A DNA stretch of 46,492 nucleotides from Mageeibacillus sp. UBA1243 (lineage in GTDB: Bacteria; Bacillota; Clostridia; UBA1212): contig DBWH01000006.1 of the NCBI GenBank assembly GCA_002308595.1, forward strand, positions 1 through 46,492. Reading direction: 5' to 3'. A program made the translations under genes and the position numbers. Shown here in pieces: positions 8,680 to 16,269 of this stretch. The notes under the pieces were generated by a model. It saw only the letters and a program-made list of their open reading frames with translations, ran no database searches and was not told the DNA's origin. The first letter of the stretch is position 1. Every line of letters starts with the position of its first letter.

Positions 8680-9156
8680 TCAGAAAGTCTTTTTTGAGTC
8701 AAGAAGTATCGTGAACGGGCCGTCGTTTATGATTTTAACCTTCATATCCGCCCTGAAGATGCCTCTTCCGACTTTGATGTCATATGGCTTGCAGAGCTTT
8801 TCAACGCACTCGACGAGCTTTAAATAGATGCTCTCAGCGTCCTGCGGAGCGGCAGCTTCAGTAAAAGAAGGCCTCTTTCCGTGCCTCACGTCGCCCATCA
8901 GAGTAAACTGGCTTATAAGTATAATGCCGCACTGCCTTCCTGCCTTAACTATATCTGGCATCGAAAGGTTTGTCTTTCCCTCGCTGTCCTCAAAAATTCT
9001 CAGATTGACGAGCTTCTCGGCAATGTATTCGCAGTCTTTGTCGCCGTCGTCATTGCCGATACCGACAAGTACGTTGAGCCCTTCCCCGATTTCGGAAACG
9101 AGCTTCCCGCCGACCTCTACAGACGATTCAAGCACGCGCTGAACAACGCATCTCAT
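8680..9156 (-). CDS. dtd: D-aminoacyl-tRNA deacylase
   Basis: The protein hydrolyses D-amino acids (and glycine mischarged on tRNA-Ala) from tRNA, a chirality proofreading step. The 158-residue chain has the family landmarks MRCVVQRV at the start, SQFTLMGDVRHGKRPSF in the middle and ADMKVKIINDGPFT near the end. The usual cross-subunit Gly-cisPro motif GPVT reads GPFT here, a mild substitution. It has GGAGAA eight bases before the ATG. It sits between relA and the MBL hydrolase, the usual Firmicutes order. Confidence 0.95.
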   Translation of the reverse strand: MRCVVQRVLESSVEVGGKLVSEIGEGLNVLVGIGNDDGDKDCEYIAEKLVNLRIFEDSEGKTNLSMPDIVKAGRQCGIILISQFTLMGDVRHGKRPSFTEAAAPQDAESIYLKLVECVEKLCKPYDIKVGRGIFRADMKVKIINDGPFTILLDSKKTF

Positions 9157-9188
9157 AGCACTTTCTCCGTTTGACTTTGATATATTGG

Positions 9189-11516
9189 TTATTTCACCGG
9201 GCGGATGACCTTGCTCACAGTGTCGATGCTCTCGAGCTTCCTTATGAGCATGTCAAGCTGCTGCCTGTCGGTGATTTCCACGCACACGTCAATGTTCTGG
9301 TAATTGTCCTTGTTGTTTCTGGAGCTGAAGGATGTCATCTTGATGGCCATCTCGTTGATCGCATTGGCGACTTTGACAAGTGTCTGGCCGTCGTCGATAG
9401 CTTCGACCTTAATCTCGGCGGTGTGTTTTGCCGAAACAGGGTACTCCATTGCCCATCTCACGGGGATCATTCGGCCCGCGTCAGCCGCTGCCATCGCCTT
9501 GACGTTGGGGCAGTCTGATCTGTGGACCGAGACGCCGCTCGTTCTTGTGGTGTAGCCAACGATCATGTCGCCGGGCACAGGGTTGCAGCACCTTGCGATT
9601 TTAACCAGGCAGTTGGCCATGTCCTGCACTATGACGCCGTTGTCGGAGACGCTTTCGTGAAGGGGCTTCACCTTTGAGTCACGCAGGGTCTTCACGTTCA
9701 TGGGCTCTGCGGCGGCAGCGGTTGAAAGCTTGCGTTTTGCGTCGATATCCTTAAGTCTCGTTATGATTTTCAGAGCGGTGATATCGCCAAAGCCCAGGCT
9801 GTTCAGCATATCGTCAAGATTTCTGAAGTTGCTCCTCTTCAGGAACTCGCCAAGGGTCTCCTGGTCCTCAAACAGATCCTGGTATGTGACGCCCTGACGC
9901 TTGAGCTCTCTTTCCAGCATTATTCTGCCAAGCTCGATATTCTCGTCCCTGCGCTCCTTTTTGAACCATTGGCGGAGTTTTGACCTCGCCTCAGGACTCT
10001 TTACGATTTTAAGCCAGTCGCGGCTCGGAGCCCTGTTGGGAGCGTTTGACGTGATGATATCAATCTTGTCGCCCGTCTTCAGCGTGTAGTTGAGCGGCTT
10101 GAGCTCGCCGTTTACCTTGGCGCCAACCATGCGGTTTCCGATGTCGCTGTGGATGCAGTACGCAAAGTCGATCGGCGTTGAGCCCTGCGGGAGGACCTTT
10201 ACATCGCCCTTTGGCGTGTACACGAACACCTCGTCCGTGTAGAGGTTCATCTTGAAGGCCTCCATGAACTCGTCCGGCGAATCCATGTCCTTCTGGCTCT
10301 CGTAAAGAGCCCTCACCCACTCGTAGTTTTTCTCCTCTTCTTTGGAGACGTCGCTCTTGGTGCCCTCTTTATACCGCCAATGCGCCGCGATACCCATCTC
10401 GGCCATCGCGTGCATCTCGTGCGTCCTTATCTGCACCTCAAAAGGCGTGCCGTCCTTGGCCATAACAGTCGTGTGAATCGACCTGTAACCGTTCGGCTTC
10501 GGGCGCGAGATGTAGTCCTTGAACCTGTCGTCAACGATATTGAACATGTGGTGGATAATACCCAGAACCGTGTAACACTGAGCCTCCGTGTCCACAATGA
10601 CCCTTATCGCCAATAAGTCATAAATCTGGTCGAGCCTCTTCTGGCGGTTCTCCATCTTGCGCTTGATGCTATAGATGTGCTTCGGCCTGCCGTCAATGTC
10701 AGCGCCGTTAATACCGCTCTCCTCGAGCGCCGCCCTCACGAGGTTTATGATGTTCTCGATAAACTCTTCGCGGTTTTTTCGCGTCATGTTGAGCTGCTGG
10801 GCAATCTCGTCGTAGCCGATGGGATCGAGGTACTTGAAGGAAAGGTCCTCAAGCTCCCACTTTATCTTGCTCATACCGAAGCGGTGGGCCAGAGGAGCAT
10901 ATATTTCAAGGGTCTCCCGGGCCTTTTTCATCTGCTGGTCGGTATTCATGTACTGAAGGGTGCGCATATTGTGAAGACGGTCCACAAGCTTGATAACGAC
11001 GACTCTCGGGTCCTCGGCAATGTGCATGACCATCTTTCTGAGGTTTTCGGCCTGCTGTTCTTCCTTGGTGATACCGCCGATTTTTTTCAGCTTCGTGACA
11101 CCGTCAACGAGCGCCGCGATGGTTGAACCGAACTCTGCCTGAACGTCGTCAATCGTAAGAGATGTATCCTCGACAACGTCGTGAAGCATTCCCGCGGCAA
11201 TAGCGTCAGGCGCCGCGTGCATCTCGGCAAGCATAAGAGCCACCTCGATCGGGTGGTCAATGAAGGGCTCGCCGGACTTTCTCTTCTGTCCGCGGTGCAT
11301 CGTATTGGCGACTTCGTAGGCGTGCATGATCTTGCCTACGTTGGACTTCGGGTAGTTGTCCTTGGCGATTTTCATAATCTTGCGAACCTTGGCAAGATTC
11401 GCCTCCTCGCTGTAGTCCTCGCTCACGGGCGTGTTTAAGGCAGTGTCCGCCTTTATGTCGTCCTTCTGTATTTCATTCTCGTTCATGTTTTCAATAGTCT
11501 CGTCCATATCACTCAT
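9189..11516 (-). CDS. relA: Bifunctional (p)ppGpp synthetase/hydrolase
   Basis: Makes and degrades the stringent-response alarmone (p)ppGpp. The 775 residues contain, in order, an HD hydrolase domain (His74, His112-Asp113, RLHNMRTL), a synthetase domain with RFKDYISRPKPNGYRSIHTT and EVQIRTHEMH, a TGS domain (EVFVYTPKGDVKVLPQG), a conserved Cys-containing helical part (RCCNPVPGD) and a C-terminal ACT domain. The HD motif is intact, so both activities are expected. The ATG at 11516 overlaps the end of recJ by 8 bp and uses the Shine-Dalgarno sequence AGGA inside the recJ coding end, so translation is probably coupled. In many Firmicutes apt lies between recJ and relA; here it is absent. Confidence 0.95.
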   Translation of the reverse strand: MSDMDETIENMNENEIQKDDIKADTALNTPVSEDYSEEANLAKVRKIMKIAKDNYPKSNVGKIMHAYEVANTMHRGQKRKSGEPFIDHPIEVALMLAEMHAAPDAIAAGMLHDVVEDTSLTIDDVQAEFGSTIAALVDGVTKLKKIGGITKEEQQAENLRKMVMHIAEDPRVVVIKLVDRLHNMRTLQYMNTDQQMKKARETLEIYAPLAHRFGMSKIKWELEDLSFKYLDPIGYDEIAQQLNMTRKNREEFIENIINLVRAALEESGINGADIDGRPKHIYSIKRKMENRQKRLDQIYDLLAIRVIVDTEAQCYTVLGIIHHMFNIVDDRFKDYISRPKPNGYRSIHTTVMAKDGTPFEVQIRTHEMHAMAEMGIAAHWRYKEGTKSDVSKEEEKNYEWVRALYESQKDMDSPDEFMEAFKMNLYTDEVFVYTPKGDVKVLPQGSTPIDFAYCIHSDIGNRMVGAKVNGELKPLNYTLKTGDKIDIITSNAPNRAPSRDWLKIVKSPEARSKLRQWFKKERRDENIELGRIMLERELKRQGVTYQDLFEDQETLGEFLKRSNFRNLDDMLNSLGFGDITALKIITRLKDIDAKRKLSTAAAAEPMNVKTLRDSKVKPLHESVSDNGVIVQDMANCLVKIARCCNPVPGDMIVGYTTRTSGVSVHRSDCPNVKAMAAADAGRMIPVRWAMEYPVSAKHTAEIKVEAIDDGQTLVKVANAINEMAIKMTSFSSRNNKDNYQNIDVCVEITDRQQLDMLIRKLESIDTVSKVIRPVK

Positions 11517-13599
11517 ACCTCGTTCCTATAGCATCGAACGTCCTCGAGCTCGAGAGGTCTTTTTTCTCGTGTATTTCCGGAAAATAATACATTCCGGTCT
11601 TCTCTCTTCCGACAACGCCAAGCTCCGTAAACACCGAAAGCGCATACTTCAGCTTGAACCACGTGAAGAGTGAGGCAGCGTCACCGCCTTTCTTCATCGC
11701 CTCGCGTTTTACACCGGCAACGTCCCTGAACGAAAACGTACCGCCAATGCCTTTCAGCGTCCTGAAGATCAGGTTGAGGTCCTCTTTTGTTATGTGGAAC
11801 GCCCTGAAAAGGTCAAAATCAATCCTCTCAAGCCGCTCTCCGTAAGTTTCATTCAAAAGCCTGTCGTCCGCGATTCCTCCGCAGTCGCCCTCAATAATAT
11901 CAAGGACTGTCATCTGCGCTGTCCTCTTTCCGTTGAACTCGTTGACGCCAAGCGTATAAACAACCGCAGCAGGCTTTACGCACGTCAGCATATCACCGTA
12001 TTTGAGGTCCTTGAAGTTTACGCCCGTCGCATAACAGCCGCCTCTGAATCTGAAATTGAAGCGGATCACCTTGCCGGTGTCGCCCGGTCTTGACACGTCA
12101 AGACTCTCAATGTCCCCCGTGACGAAAACAGGCTGCCTGTTGCCCTCGCCGAAAGGCTCAAGCGTTTTAAGGCTTTCCGCGGTCTTAAGCGTGATGCACT
12201 CGGGCGGCAGATAAAGTATAGCCTCGGAGGTTTTAACCGCAGGCGTCTTTTGACTCATGGCACCCGCAATTTCCGAAACTCTCCTCACGAGCTCGCCAAG
12301 GTTCTTCTCATAAATACTGAACCCGCACGCATTCTCGTGGCCGCCGAACTTGAGGAAAAGATCGCCGCACTCTTTAAGAGCCTGCACGACGCTTATCCTT
12401 CCGGCGCCTCTTACGGATGCTCTCAGGACAACGTCGCCGCCCCCGTCCCCGTGCTCTTCAGTGAGAACGCAGACGTTCTTGTCGAATCTTTCGCAGAGCT
12501 TGCCCGCAAGCACTCCTATGATTCCCTCGATCCACTCAGAGTCTTTCACAAAAAGAAACTCGTCCTTGGGATCGTTTACAATGTATTTCGACGGATTTGC
12601 CTCAAAATCGGCTGTAATCCGCTCTACTTCCGATTTTCGGAGGTCGCTGAGCTTTATAATGCTGTAAAGCAGCGGCAGCGCCTCTTTTTCGCTCTCAGCA
12701 AGGAGCAGTCTCACCGCGTCTGCCGCCTCGCCCATCCTGCCCGCAGCGTTCAGCACAGGCACGACGTAGAACGAAACAAACTCGGCGTTTATCTCATCGG
12801 CGCGTTTTTTCCCTTTTCTGTCGGAAATGAGCACGTTCAGCCCCGGGAACATGGTGTCCTCAATCATTTCTGCACCGAGCTTCACTATCGACCTGTTTTC
12901 GCCCTGCATCTCCATGATGTCGCCGACGGTTGCAATCGCCGCAAGCGGCAGGTAGTTTTCGATGCCGTCAATTCCGACCGCAATCGAAAGCGCCTCGCAC
13001 AGCTTGTAGGCAACGACGCATCCGCAGACGTTTTTGGCGGGATAAAGCGAGTCTTCCCTTGCGGGGTTCATATTGGCGATACTGTTTGGGAGCTCTTTTG
13101 TGACCTCGTGGTGGTCGGTGACGATGACGTCAATGCCGCGGCTGTCGCAGTAGTCGATCTCCGCATTGGCGGAAATGCCGTTGTCGACAGTTATGATGAG
13201 CGTGACGCCCATCGAAGCAAGCTCGTCAATCACCGAAACCGAAAGCCCGTAGCCCTCTTTTCTCTCCGGAACACGCCAAATCACGTTGCACTCAAGAGAC
13301 TTCTTCAGGAAATCGTACATGAGAGCCGTTGCGCACACACCGTCGCAGTCGTAGTCGCCGAACACGGCAACCCTCTCACCCGTATCAACAGCGTCAAGTA
13401 TCCTGTCAACCGCCGCGTCAACGTCCGGCATGAGCATGCAGTCGTTCAGCCTGTGCGCGCCGAGGTCGGTAAAGCCCTCGGGATCTTCGGGGCAGACCGC
13501 TTTTGCAAGCGCAGAAGATACGTCAAAAGCACCGGGTCTTTCCGAAAGCCCGGCCTTGTCGTTATATTTCGCTGAAATTCTCCAGATGTCAGAAAACAT
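11509..13599 (-). CDS. recJ: Single-stranded-DNA-specific exonuclease RecJ
   Basis: A DHH-superfamily 5'-3' exonuclease acting on single-stranded DNA in recombination and repair. Motifs seen are VFGDYDCDG (metal ligands), VTDHHE, LNAAGRMG and, in the DHHA1 part, GGHENACGFSI, followed by the OB-like and C-terminal regions typical of Firmicutes RecJ. The ATG at 13599 is preferred: AGGGG sits about 11 bases upstream. An in-frame GTG 48 bases earlier has its AGG too close (2 nt). The resulting length is 696 residues. A strong promoter lies 95 bp upstream, making this the first gene of the recJ-relA-dtd-MBL-hemZ unit. Confidence 0.93.
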   Translation of the reverse strand: MFSDIWRISAKYNDKAGLSERPGAFDVSSALAKAVCPEDPEGFTDLGAHRLNDCMLMPDVDAAVDRILDAVDTGERVAVFGDYDCDGVCATALMYDFLKKSLECNVIWRVPERKEGYGLSVSVIDELASMGVTLIITVDNGISANAEIDYCDSRGIDVIVTDHHEVTKELPNSIANMNPAREDSLYPAKNVCGCVVAYKLCEALSIAVGIDGIENYLPLAAIATVGDIMEMQGENRSIVKLGAEMIEDTMFPGLNVLISDRKGKKRADEINAEFVSFYVVPVLNAAGRMGEAADAVRLLLAESEKEALPLLYSIIKLSDLRKSEVERITADFEANPSKYIVNDPKDEFLFVKDSEWIEGIIGVLAGKLCERFDKNVCVLTEEHGDGGGDVVLRASVRGAGRISVVQALKECGDLFLKFGGHENACGFSIYEKNLGELVRRVSEIAGAMSQKTPAVKTSEAILYLPPECITLKTAESLKTLEPFGEGNRQPVFVTGDIESLDVSRPGDTGKVIRFNFRFRGGCYATGVNFKDLKYGDMLTCVKPAAVVYTLGVNEFNGKRTAQMTVLDIIEGDCGGIADDRLLNETYGERLERIDFDLFRAFHITKEDLNLIFRTLKGIGGTFSFRDVAGVKREAMKKGGDAASLFTWFKLKYALSVFTELGVVGREKTGMYYFPEIHEKKDLSSSRTFDAIGTRYE

Positions 13600-13694
13600 A
13601 ACTTCGGTACCCCTTGGCGGTTTTTGAGTGATTTTCAGCCGTTTCACAACCTATTGCGAAATTCGTGAAAAATTCGCGCAAAAATGCAGTTTAG

Positions 13695-13723
13695 ATTATA
13701 CCAAATGACCCACCCGGTTTCAA
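13695..13723 (-). promoter_or_regulatory. Sigma-A-type promoter for the recJ operon
   Basis: On the minus strand TTGAAA (13723-13718) and a consensus TATAAT (13700-13695) are separated by exactly 17 bases. The start would fall near 13688, giving a leader of about 90 nt to the ATG at 13599. Confidence 0.85.
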
Positions 13724-13739
13724 TTGTCACTTGGAGCAG

Positions 13740-13765
13740 AAAAGGGACGTTCCTAAACGCCCTTT
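13740..13765 (-). terminator. Second hairpin downstream of rpsU
   Basis: AAAGGG-A-CGTT pairs with AACG-CCCTTT around a 4-nt loop, with one bulged A. On the minus strand it is followed by TTTTC. It lies after the main rpsU terminator and just before the recJ -35 box, so it may act as a back-up terminator insulating recJ. Confidence 0.5.
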
Positions 13766-13772
13766 GTAAACA

Positions 13773-13780
13773 CGCCAATG
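13773..13780. repeat. Intergenic copy of the CGCCAATG word
   Basis: An exact copy of the dispersed octamer between the two rpsU-downstream hairpins. Confidence 0.6.
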
Positions 13781-13786
13781 CTCATG

Positions 13787-13827
13787 ACAAAAGGAAAAGA
13801 CCTGAAACCGGTTATAGCTCAGGTCTT
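13787..13827 (-). terminator. Rho-independent terminator of rpsU
   Basis: A perfect 9-bp stem (AAGACCTGA with TCAGGTCTT) and a 13-nt loop, followed on the minus strand by CTTTTCCTTTTG. It begins 27 bp past the rpsU stop. Confidence 0.85.
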
Positions 13828-13853
13828 CGTCCCAATTCGTTTTTGCAAAAGAA

Positions 13854-14027
13854 TCAATACTTGCGCTTTCTGGCAGCTTCAGCTTTCTTCTTGCGCTTTA
13901 CGCTCGGCTTCTCATAATGTTCTCTTTTTCTGCTTTCAGCGAGAACACCGGAGCGAACAGTCTCTTTCTTGAACCTCTTCAAGAGACTCTCGTCTGATTC
14001 GTTTTCTCTGCGTCTGATTACTGACAT
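13854..14027 (-). CDS. rpsU: 30S ribosomal protein S21
   Basis: A 57-residue, very basic protein starting [10 protein letters not shown] and ending AARKRKY. The pattern [30 protein letters not shown] is cut here only in description: the key block is residues 13-41, diagnostic of bacterial S21. S21 binds near the anti-Shine-Dalgarno region of the small subunit and helps initiation. GAGGGG lies 7 bases before the ATG. The gene is monocistronic, with a near-consensus promoter upstream and a strong terminator downstream. Confidence 0.96.
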   Translation of the reverse strand: MSVIRRRENESDESLLKRFKKETVRSGVLAESRKREHYEKPSVKRKKKAEAARKRKY

Positions 14028-14115
14028 TTCTATTCCCCTCCCTCCGGTGATGACTATCTATCGGAGCGGGCCCTTGCGGGCTTCGCGTTGAGTCGTGTTT
14101 ACAAACTCGATAAGC

Positions 14116-14144
14116 AGTATAACAAATAATAAAAAAGCCGTCAA
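14116..14144 (-). promoter_or_regulatory. Sigma-A-type promoter for rpsU
   Basis: Minus-strand TTGACG (14144-14139), 17-base T/A-rich spacer and TATACT (14121-14116). The leader of about 80 nt contains GCCC-GCAA-GGGC, a small hairpin with a GNRA-type loop (about 14067-14078). Confidence 0.82.
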
Positions 14145-14232
14145 CTGTTTTTTTGCGGTATGTTACAAAACATATTATATTGGCCACGCGTGATTTCCGG
14201 CGGATTAGTATTAGTTTAAAACAGTTTCAAGG

Positions 14233-14239
14233 ATTGGCG
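14233..14239. repeat. Intergenic copy of the ATTGGCG word
   Basis: A copy of the dispersed heptamer in the divergent rpsU/yebC spacer, about 35 bp upstream of the yebC -35 box. Confidence 0.55.
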
Positions 14240-14273
14240 TCAGCATTTTAAAGCTGAAATCGCCGATTTTTTC

Positions 14274-14302
14274 TTGATTTAGCAAAATAAACATATTATA
14301 AT
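14274..14302 (+). promoter_or_regulatory. Sigma-A-type promoter for yebC
   Basis: TTGATT (14274-14279), 17-base spacer and consensus TATAAT (14297-14302). Start near 14309 gives a leader of about 45 nt to the ATG at 14354. Confidence 0.85.
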
Positions 14303-14353
14303 AATCGGTGGGCCGAAAACGCCCTTTTCTATTTCAAAAATCGGAGGTATTTT

Positions 14354-15085
14354 ATGTCCGGACATTCAAAATGGGCTAACATTAAGAGAAAAAAAGGCGC
14401 AGCAGACGCCGCCAGAGCGAAGATTTTCACACGCATCGGTAAAGAGATACAGATCGCCGTAAGAGACGGCGGGCCCAATCCTGATAACAACAGCAAACTG
14501 AAGGACGTTATCGCCAAGGCAAAAGCAAACAACATGCCCAACGACAACATCCAGCGCTCCATCAAAAAAGCTTCCGGCGAAGGCGGCGGCGACAACATCG
14601 AGGAGATCAGGTACGAAGGTTACGGCCCGGGCGGAGTTGCCATCATGGTTGACGTCGTTACCGACAACCGCAACAGAACCGCATCCGAAGTCAGACACGT
14701 ATTTGACAAGCACGGCGGAAACCTCGGAAACAACGGCTGTGTCGCATTCATGTTCGACAGAAAAGGCGTCATCCTCATTGAAAACGACGGCGACATCGAC
14801 GAAGAGACCCTCATGATGGACGTTCTCGAAGCAGGCGCCGAGGACTTCAACCCCACCGAGGAAGTTTTCGAGATTACAACAGACCCCGCAGCATTCTCCG
14901 CTGTCAGCGAGGCTCTCGAAGGCAAAGGCTACGTTCTTGCCGAAGCTGAGATCAAGATGGTTCCTCAGACCACCACTCACCTCGACGACGAGAAGCAGAT
15001 TGAACAGATCGGAAAGCTTCTTGACGGTCTTGACGAGAACGATGACGTAATCGACGTATTCCACAGCTGGGATGAGGAAGAATAA
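14354..15085 (+). CDS. yebC: YebC/PmpR-family protein
   Basis: A 243-residue protein opening MSGHSKWANIKRKKGAADA, the family hallmark, with GGPNPDNNSKLKDVIAKAKANNMPND soon after (split in the chain at residues 38-63) and the central acidic segment typical of the family. YebC-type proteins were annotated as transcription regulators. More recent work links YebC paralogues to translation, helping ribosomes through difficult motifs such as proline stretches. Which applies here cannot be told. TCGGAGG lies about 9 bases before the ATG. The gene has its own promoter and terminator and is divergent from rpsU. Confidence 0.95.
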   Translation: MSGHSKWANIKRKKGAADAARAKIFTRIGKEIQIAVRDGGPNPDNNSKLKDVIAKAKANNMPNDNIQRSIKKASGEGGGDNIEEIRYEGYGPGGVAIMVDVVTDNRNRTASEVRHVFDKHGGNLGNNGCVAFMFDRKGVILIENDGDIDEETLMMDVLEAGAEDFNPTEEVFEITTDPAAFSAVSEALEGKGYVLAEAEIKMVPQTTTHLDDEKQIEQIGKLLDGLDENDDVIDVFHSWDEEE

Positions 15086-15111
15086 TTCTTTACCGCTGAT
15101 ATAATAGGATG

Positions 15112-15153
15112 AAACCGCGCAGACTTAAGATAGAAGGCCTGCGCGGTTTTGTT
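15112..15153 (+). terminator. Rho-independent terminator of yebC
   Basis: An 11-bp perfect stem (AAACCGCGCAG with CTGCGCGGTTT), 16-nt loop and TGTTT tail, beginning 26 bp after the yebC stop. Confidence 0.88.
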
Positions 15154-15170
15154 TACTCTAAAATTTCATC

Positions 15171-15197
15171 AAAAAACCTCGCCGTCAAAAGCGAGGT
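15171..15197 (-). terminator. Rho-independent terminator of the tRNA pair
   Basis: A 7-bp stem (ACCTCGC with GCGAGGT) and 8-nt loop, with a run of T on the minus strand (15175-15171). It lies 8 bp past the 3' end of tRNA-Thr. Confidence 0.82.
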
Positions 15198-15205
15198 CTT
15201 TTTGA

Positions 15206-15281
15206 TGGAGCCTCTAATCAGATTCGAACTGATGACCTCATCCTTACCATGGATGCGCTCTACCTACTGAGCTATGGAGGC
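15206..15281 (-). tRNA. tRNA-Thr (anticodon GGT)
   Basis: A 76-nt cloverleaf with encoded CCA. The anticodon stem CATCC/GGATG holds loop ATGGTAA, giving anticodon GGT. The T arm ATCAG-TTCGAAT-CTGAT and D arm GCTC/GAGC are regular. The acceptor stem GCCTCCA/TAGAGGC has a C·A mismatch at positions 6-67, which is unusual. It follows tRNA-Gly after 6 nt and shares its promoter and terminator. Confidence 0.93.
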
Positions 15282-15287
15282 AAATAT

Positions 15288-15361
15288 TGGAGCGGGTAAG
15301 GGGAATCGAACCCCCATGGTCAGCTTGGGAAGCTGATGTTCTGCCACTGAACTATACCCGC
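15288..15361 (-). tRNA. tRNA-Gly (anticodon CCC)
   Basis: A 74-nt cloverleaf with encoded CCA. The acceptor stem GCGGGTA/TACCCGC is perfect, the anticodon stem TCAGC/GCTGA holds loop TTCCCAA, giving anticodon CCC, and the T arm contains GGTTCGATTCC. It reads GGG codons and is the first of a two-tRNA transcript. Confidence 0.94.
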
Positions 15362-15404
15362 AGTGGTTTGATTTTACCGCGGCTGGTGTTTCAGCGCGGA
15401 TTAG

Positions 15405-15433
15405 AGTATACCATATTGAAATTGCCAATGCAA
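15405..15433 (-). promoter_or_regulatory. Promoter of the tRNA-Gly/tRNA-Thr transcript
   Basis: Minus-strand TTGCAT (15433-15428), 17-base spacer and TATACT (15410-15405), ending about 44 bp before tRNA-Gly. The -35 element overlaps a variant copy, CATTGGCA, of the dispersed word. Confidence 0.78.
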
Positions 15434-15456
15434 GAGGTTTTTGAATGAGTTTTTGA

Positions 15457-15485
15457 AGGACATTGGCGTGCTTTTGTGGTATAAT
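15457..15485 (+). promoter_or_regulatory. Promoter of the formate/nitrite-type transporter
   Basis: Consensus TATAAT at 15480-15485 with AGGACA at 15457-15462 (four of six matches to TTGACA) and a 17-base spacer. The spacer begins with the TTGGCG word. The start site near 15492 gives a leader of about 75 nt. Confidence 0.68.
15461..15468. repeat. CATTGGCG word inside the transporter promoter
   Basis: An exact copy of the dispersed octamer overlapping the end of the -35 box and the start of the spacer of the transporter promoter. Confidence 0.6.
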
Positions 15486-15567
15486 CGTAAATGTCACAGC
15501 AGGGCCGCCCTTGATACGGCCGCAGTTTACTCTAAAATCGAAGTTTTTGGAAAACAAGGAGAATAAC

Positions 15568-16188
15568 ATGAAAGATCTTTGCGTGAAATCTGTTCTTGCA
15601 GGGCTTCTCATAGGCTTTGCGGGAGTTTTGTACCTTCAGGCGGTCGTGCTCATCCCGGACAAAACCGCGGGAGTCATTGCCGGCGCCGTTCTTTTCAGCC
15701 TCGGCCTCCTCTCGGTCATAGTCTTCAAAACAAACCTTTTTACCGGAAAAGTAGGCTATATCAACTCGTTCAAAACGTTTTGGCAGGGGCTCATAATGCT
15801 GGCTCTCAATCTGCTTGCCGCGTTCGCGCTCGGCCTTCTCTTCAAGCTCTGCATCGGCGAGTCAGGCGCACTTGTCTCAAGATTTGCCAAAGACTGGTAC
15901 AGGATTTTATTTGACAGCGTCATCTGCGGCATGTGCGTTTTCCTTTCGGTCGACCTTTACAGAAGGACCTCAAACATATTCACGATCATTCTTCCGGTTG
16001 TCGCGTTTATACTGACCGGCGGCGAGCACTGCATCGCTTTTGCGTTCTACATCGGCTCAGCACCGTTTACAAACCTTCCCGAGTCGCTTCTTAAGCTTCT
16101 CATCATGATCATCGGCAACAGCGCCGGCGCCCTCCTCCTCAGGCTCCTCAGCTACCACCTTATCGACAAGCCGAAGGAATCAGCCTGA
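15568..16188 (+). CDS. Formate/nitrite transporter-family protein
   Basis: A compact membrane protein of 206 residues with six predicted helices. It matches the formate/nitrite transporter fold: KTNLFTG after the second helix, the pore-histidine region TGGEHCIAFAFYIG in the fifth, and GNSAGA in the sixth (family GNxxG). Family members pass small anions such as formate, nitrite, lactate or hydrosulphide as homopentamers. The substrate here is unknown. At 206 residues it is shorter than the usual 250-290, lacking long termini. The ATG at 15568 has AAGGAG at 6-7 bases. A frame extension to 15463 has no ribosome site and lies partly over the promoter. Confidence 0.8.
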   Translation: MKDLCVKSVLAGLLIGFAGVLYLQAVVLIPDKTAGVIAGAVLFSLGLLSVIVFKTNLFTGKVGYINSFKTFWQGLIMLALNLLAAFALGLLFKLCIGESGALVSRFAKDWYRILFDSVICGMCVFLSVDLYRRTSNIFTIILPVVAFILTGGEHCIAFAFYIGSAPFTNLPESLLKLLIMIIGNSAGALLLRLLSYHLIDKPKESA

Positions 16189-16208
16189 AAGCGCCCGGTA
16201 AATAACGC

Positions 16209-16241
16209 AAGCGGGAGCCTGCTTCGGTTCCCGCTTTTTTT
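16209..16241 (+). terminator. Rho-independent terminator of the transporter gene
   Basis: AAGCGGGAGCC pairs with GGTTCCCGCTT (one G·T) around a 6-nt loop, followed by TTTTT. It starts 21 bp after the stop at 16188 and may also stop rho transcripts arriving from the other side, though without a U tract in that direction. Confidence 0.9.
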
Positions 16242-16259
16242 GTACCTATGTAACTCTGC

Positions 16260-16267
16260 CGCCAATG
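16260..16267. repeat. Intergenic copy of the CGCCAATG word
   Basis: An exact copy of the dispersed octamer, 2 bp beyond the rho stop codon. Confidence 0.6.
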
Positions 16268-16269
16268 CA

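Noticed and set aside
8680..9156. Loss of activity in Dtd because of GPFT instead of GPVT
   Set aside because: The Gly-Pro pair needed for chirality checking is kept; Val to Phe alone is not evidence of inactivation.
12250..13575. 441-codon open frame on the plus strand opposite recJ
   Set aside because: It is fully antisense to a clear recJ gene, has no family motif or ribosome site, and is Arg/Val/His-rich as expected from the complement of this codon use.
14366..15064. 232-codon open frame opposite yebC
   Set aside because: Antisense to yebC over its whole length, without initiation signals.
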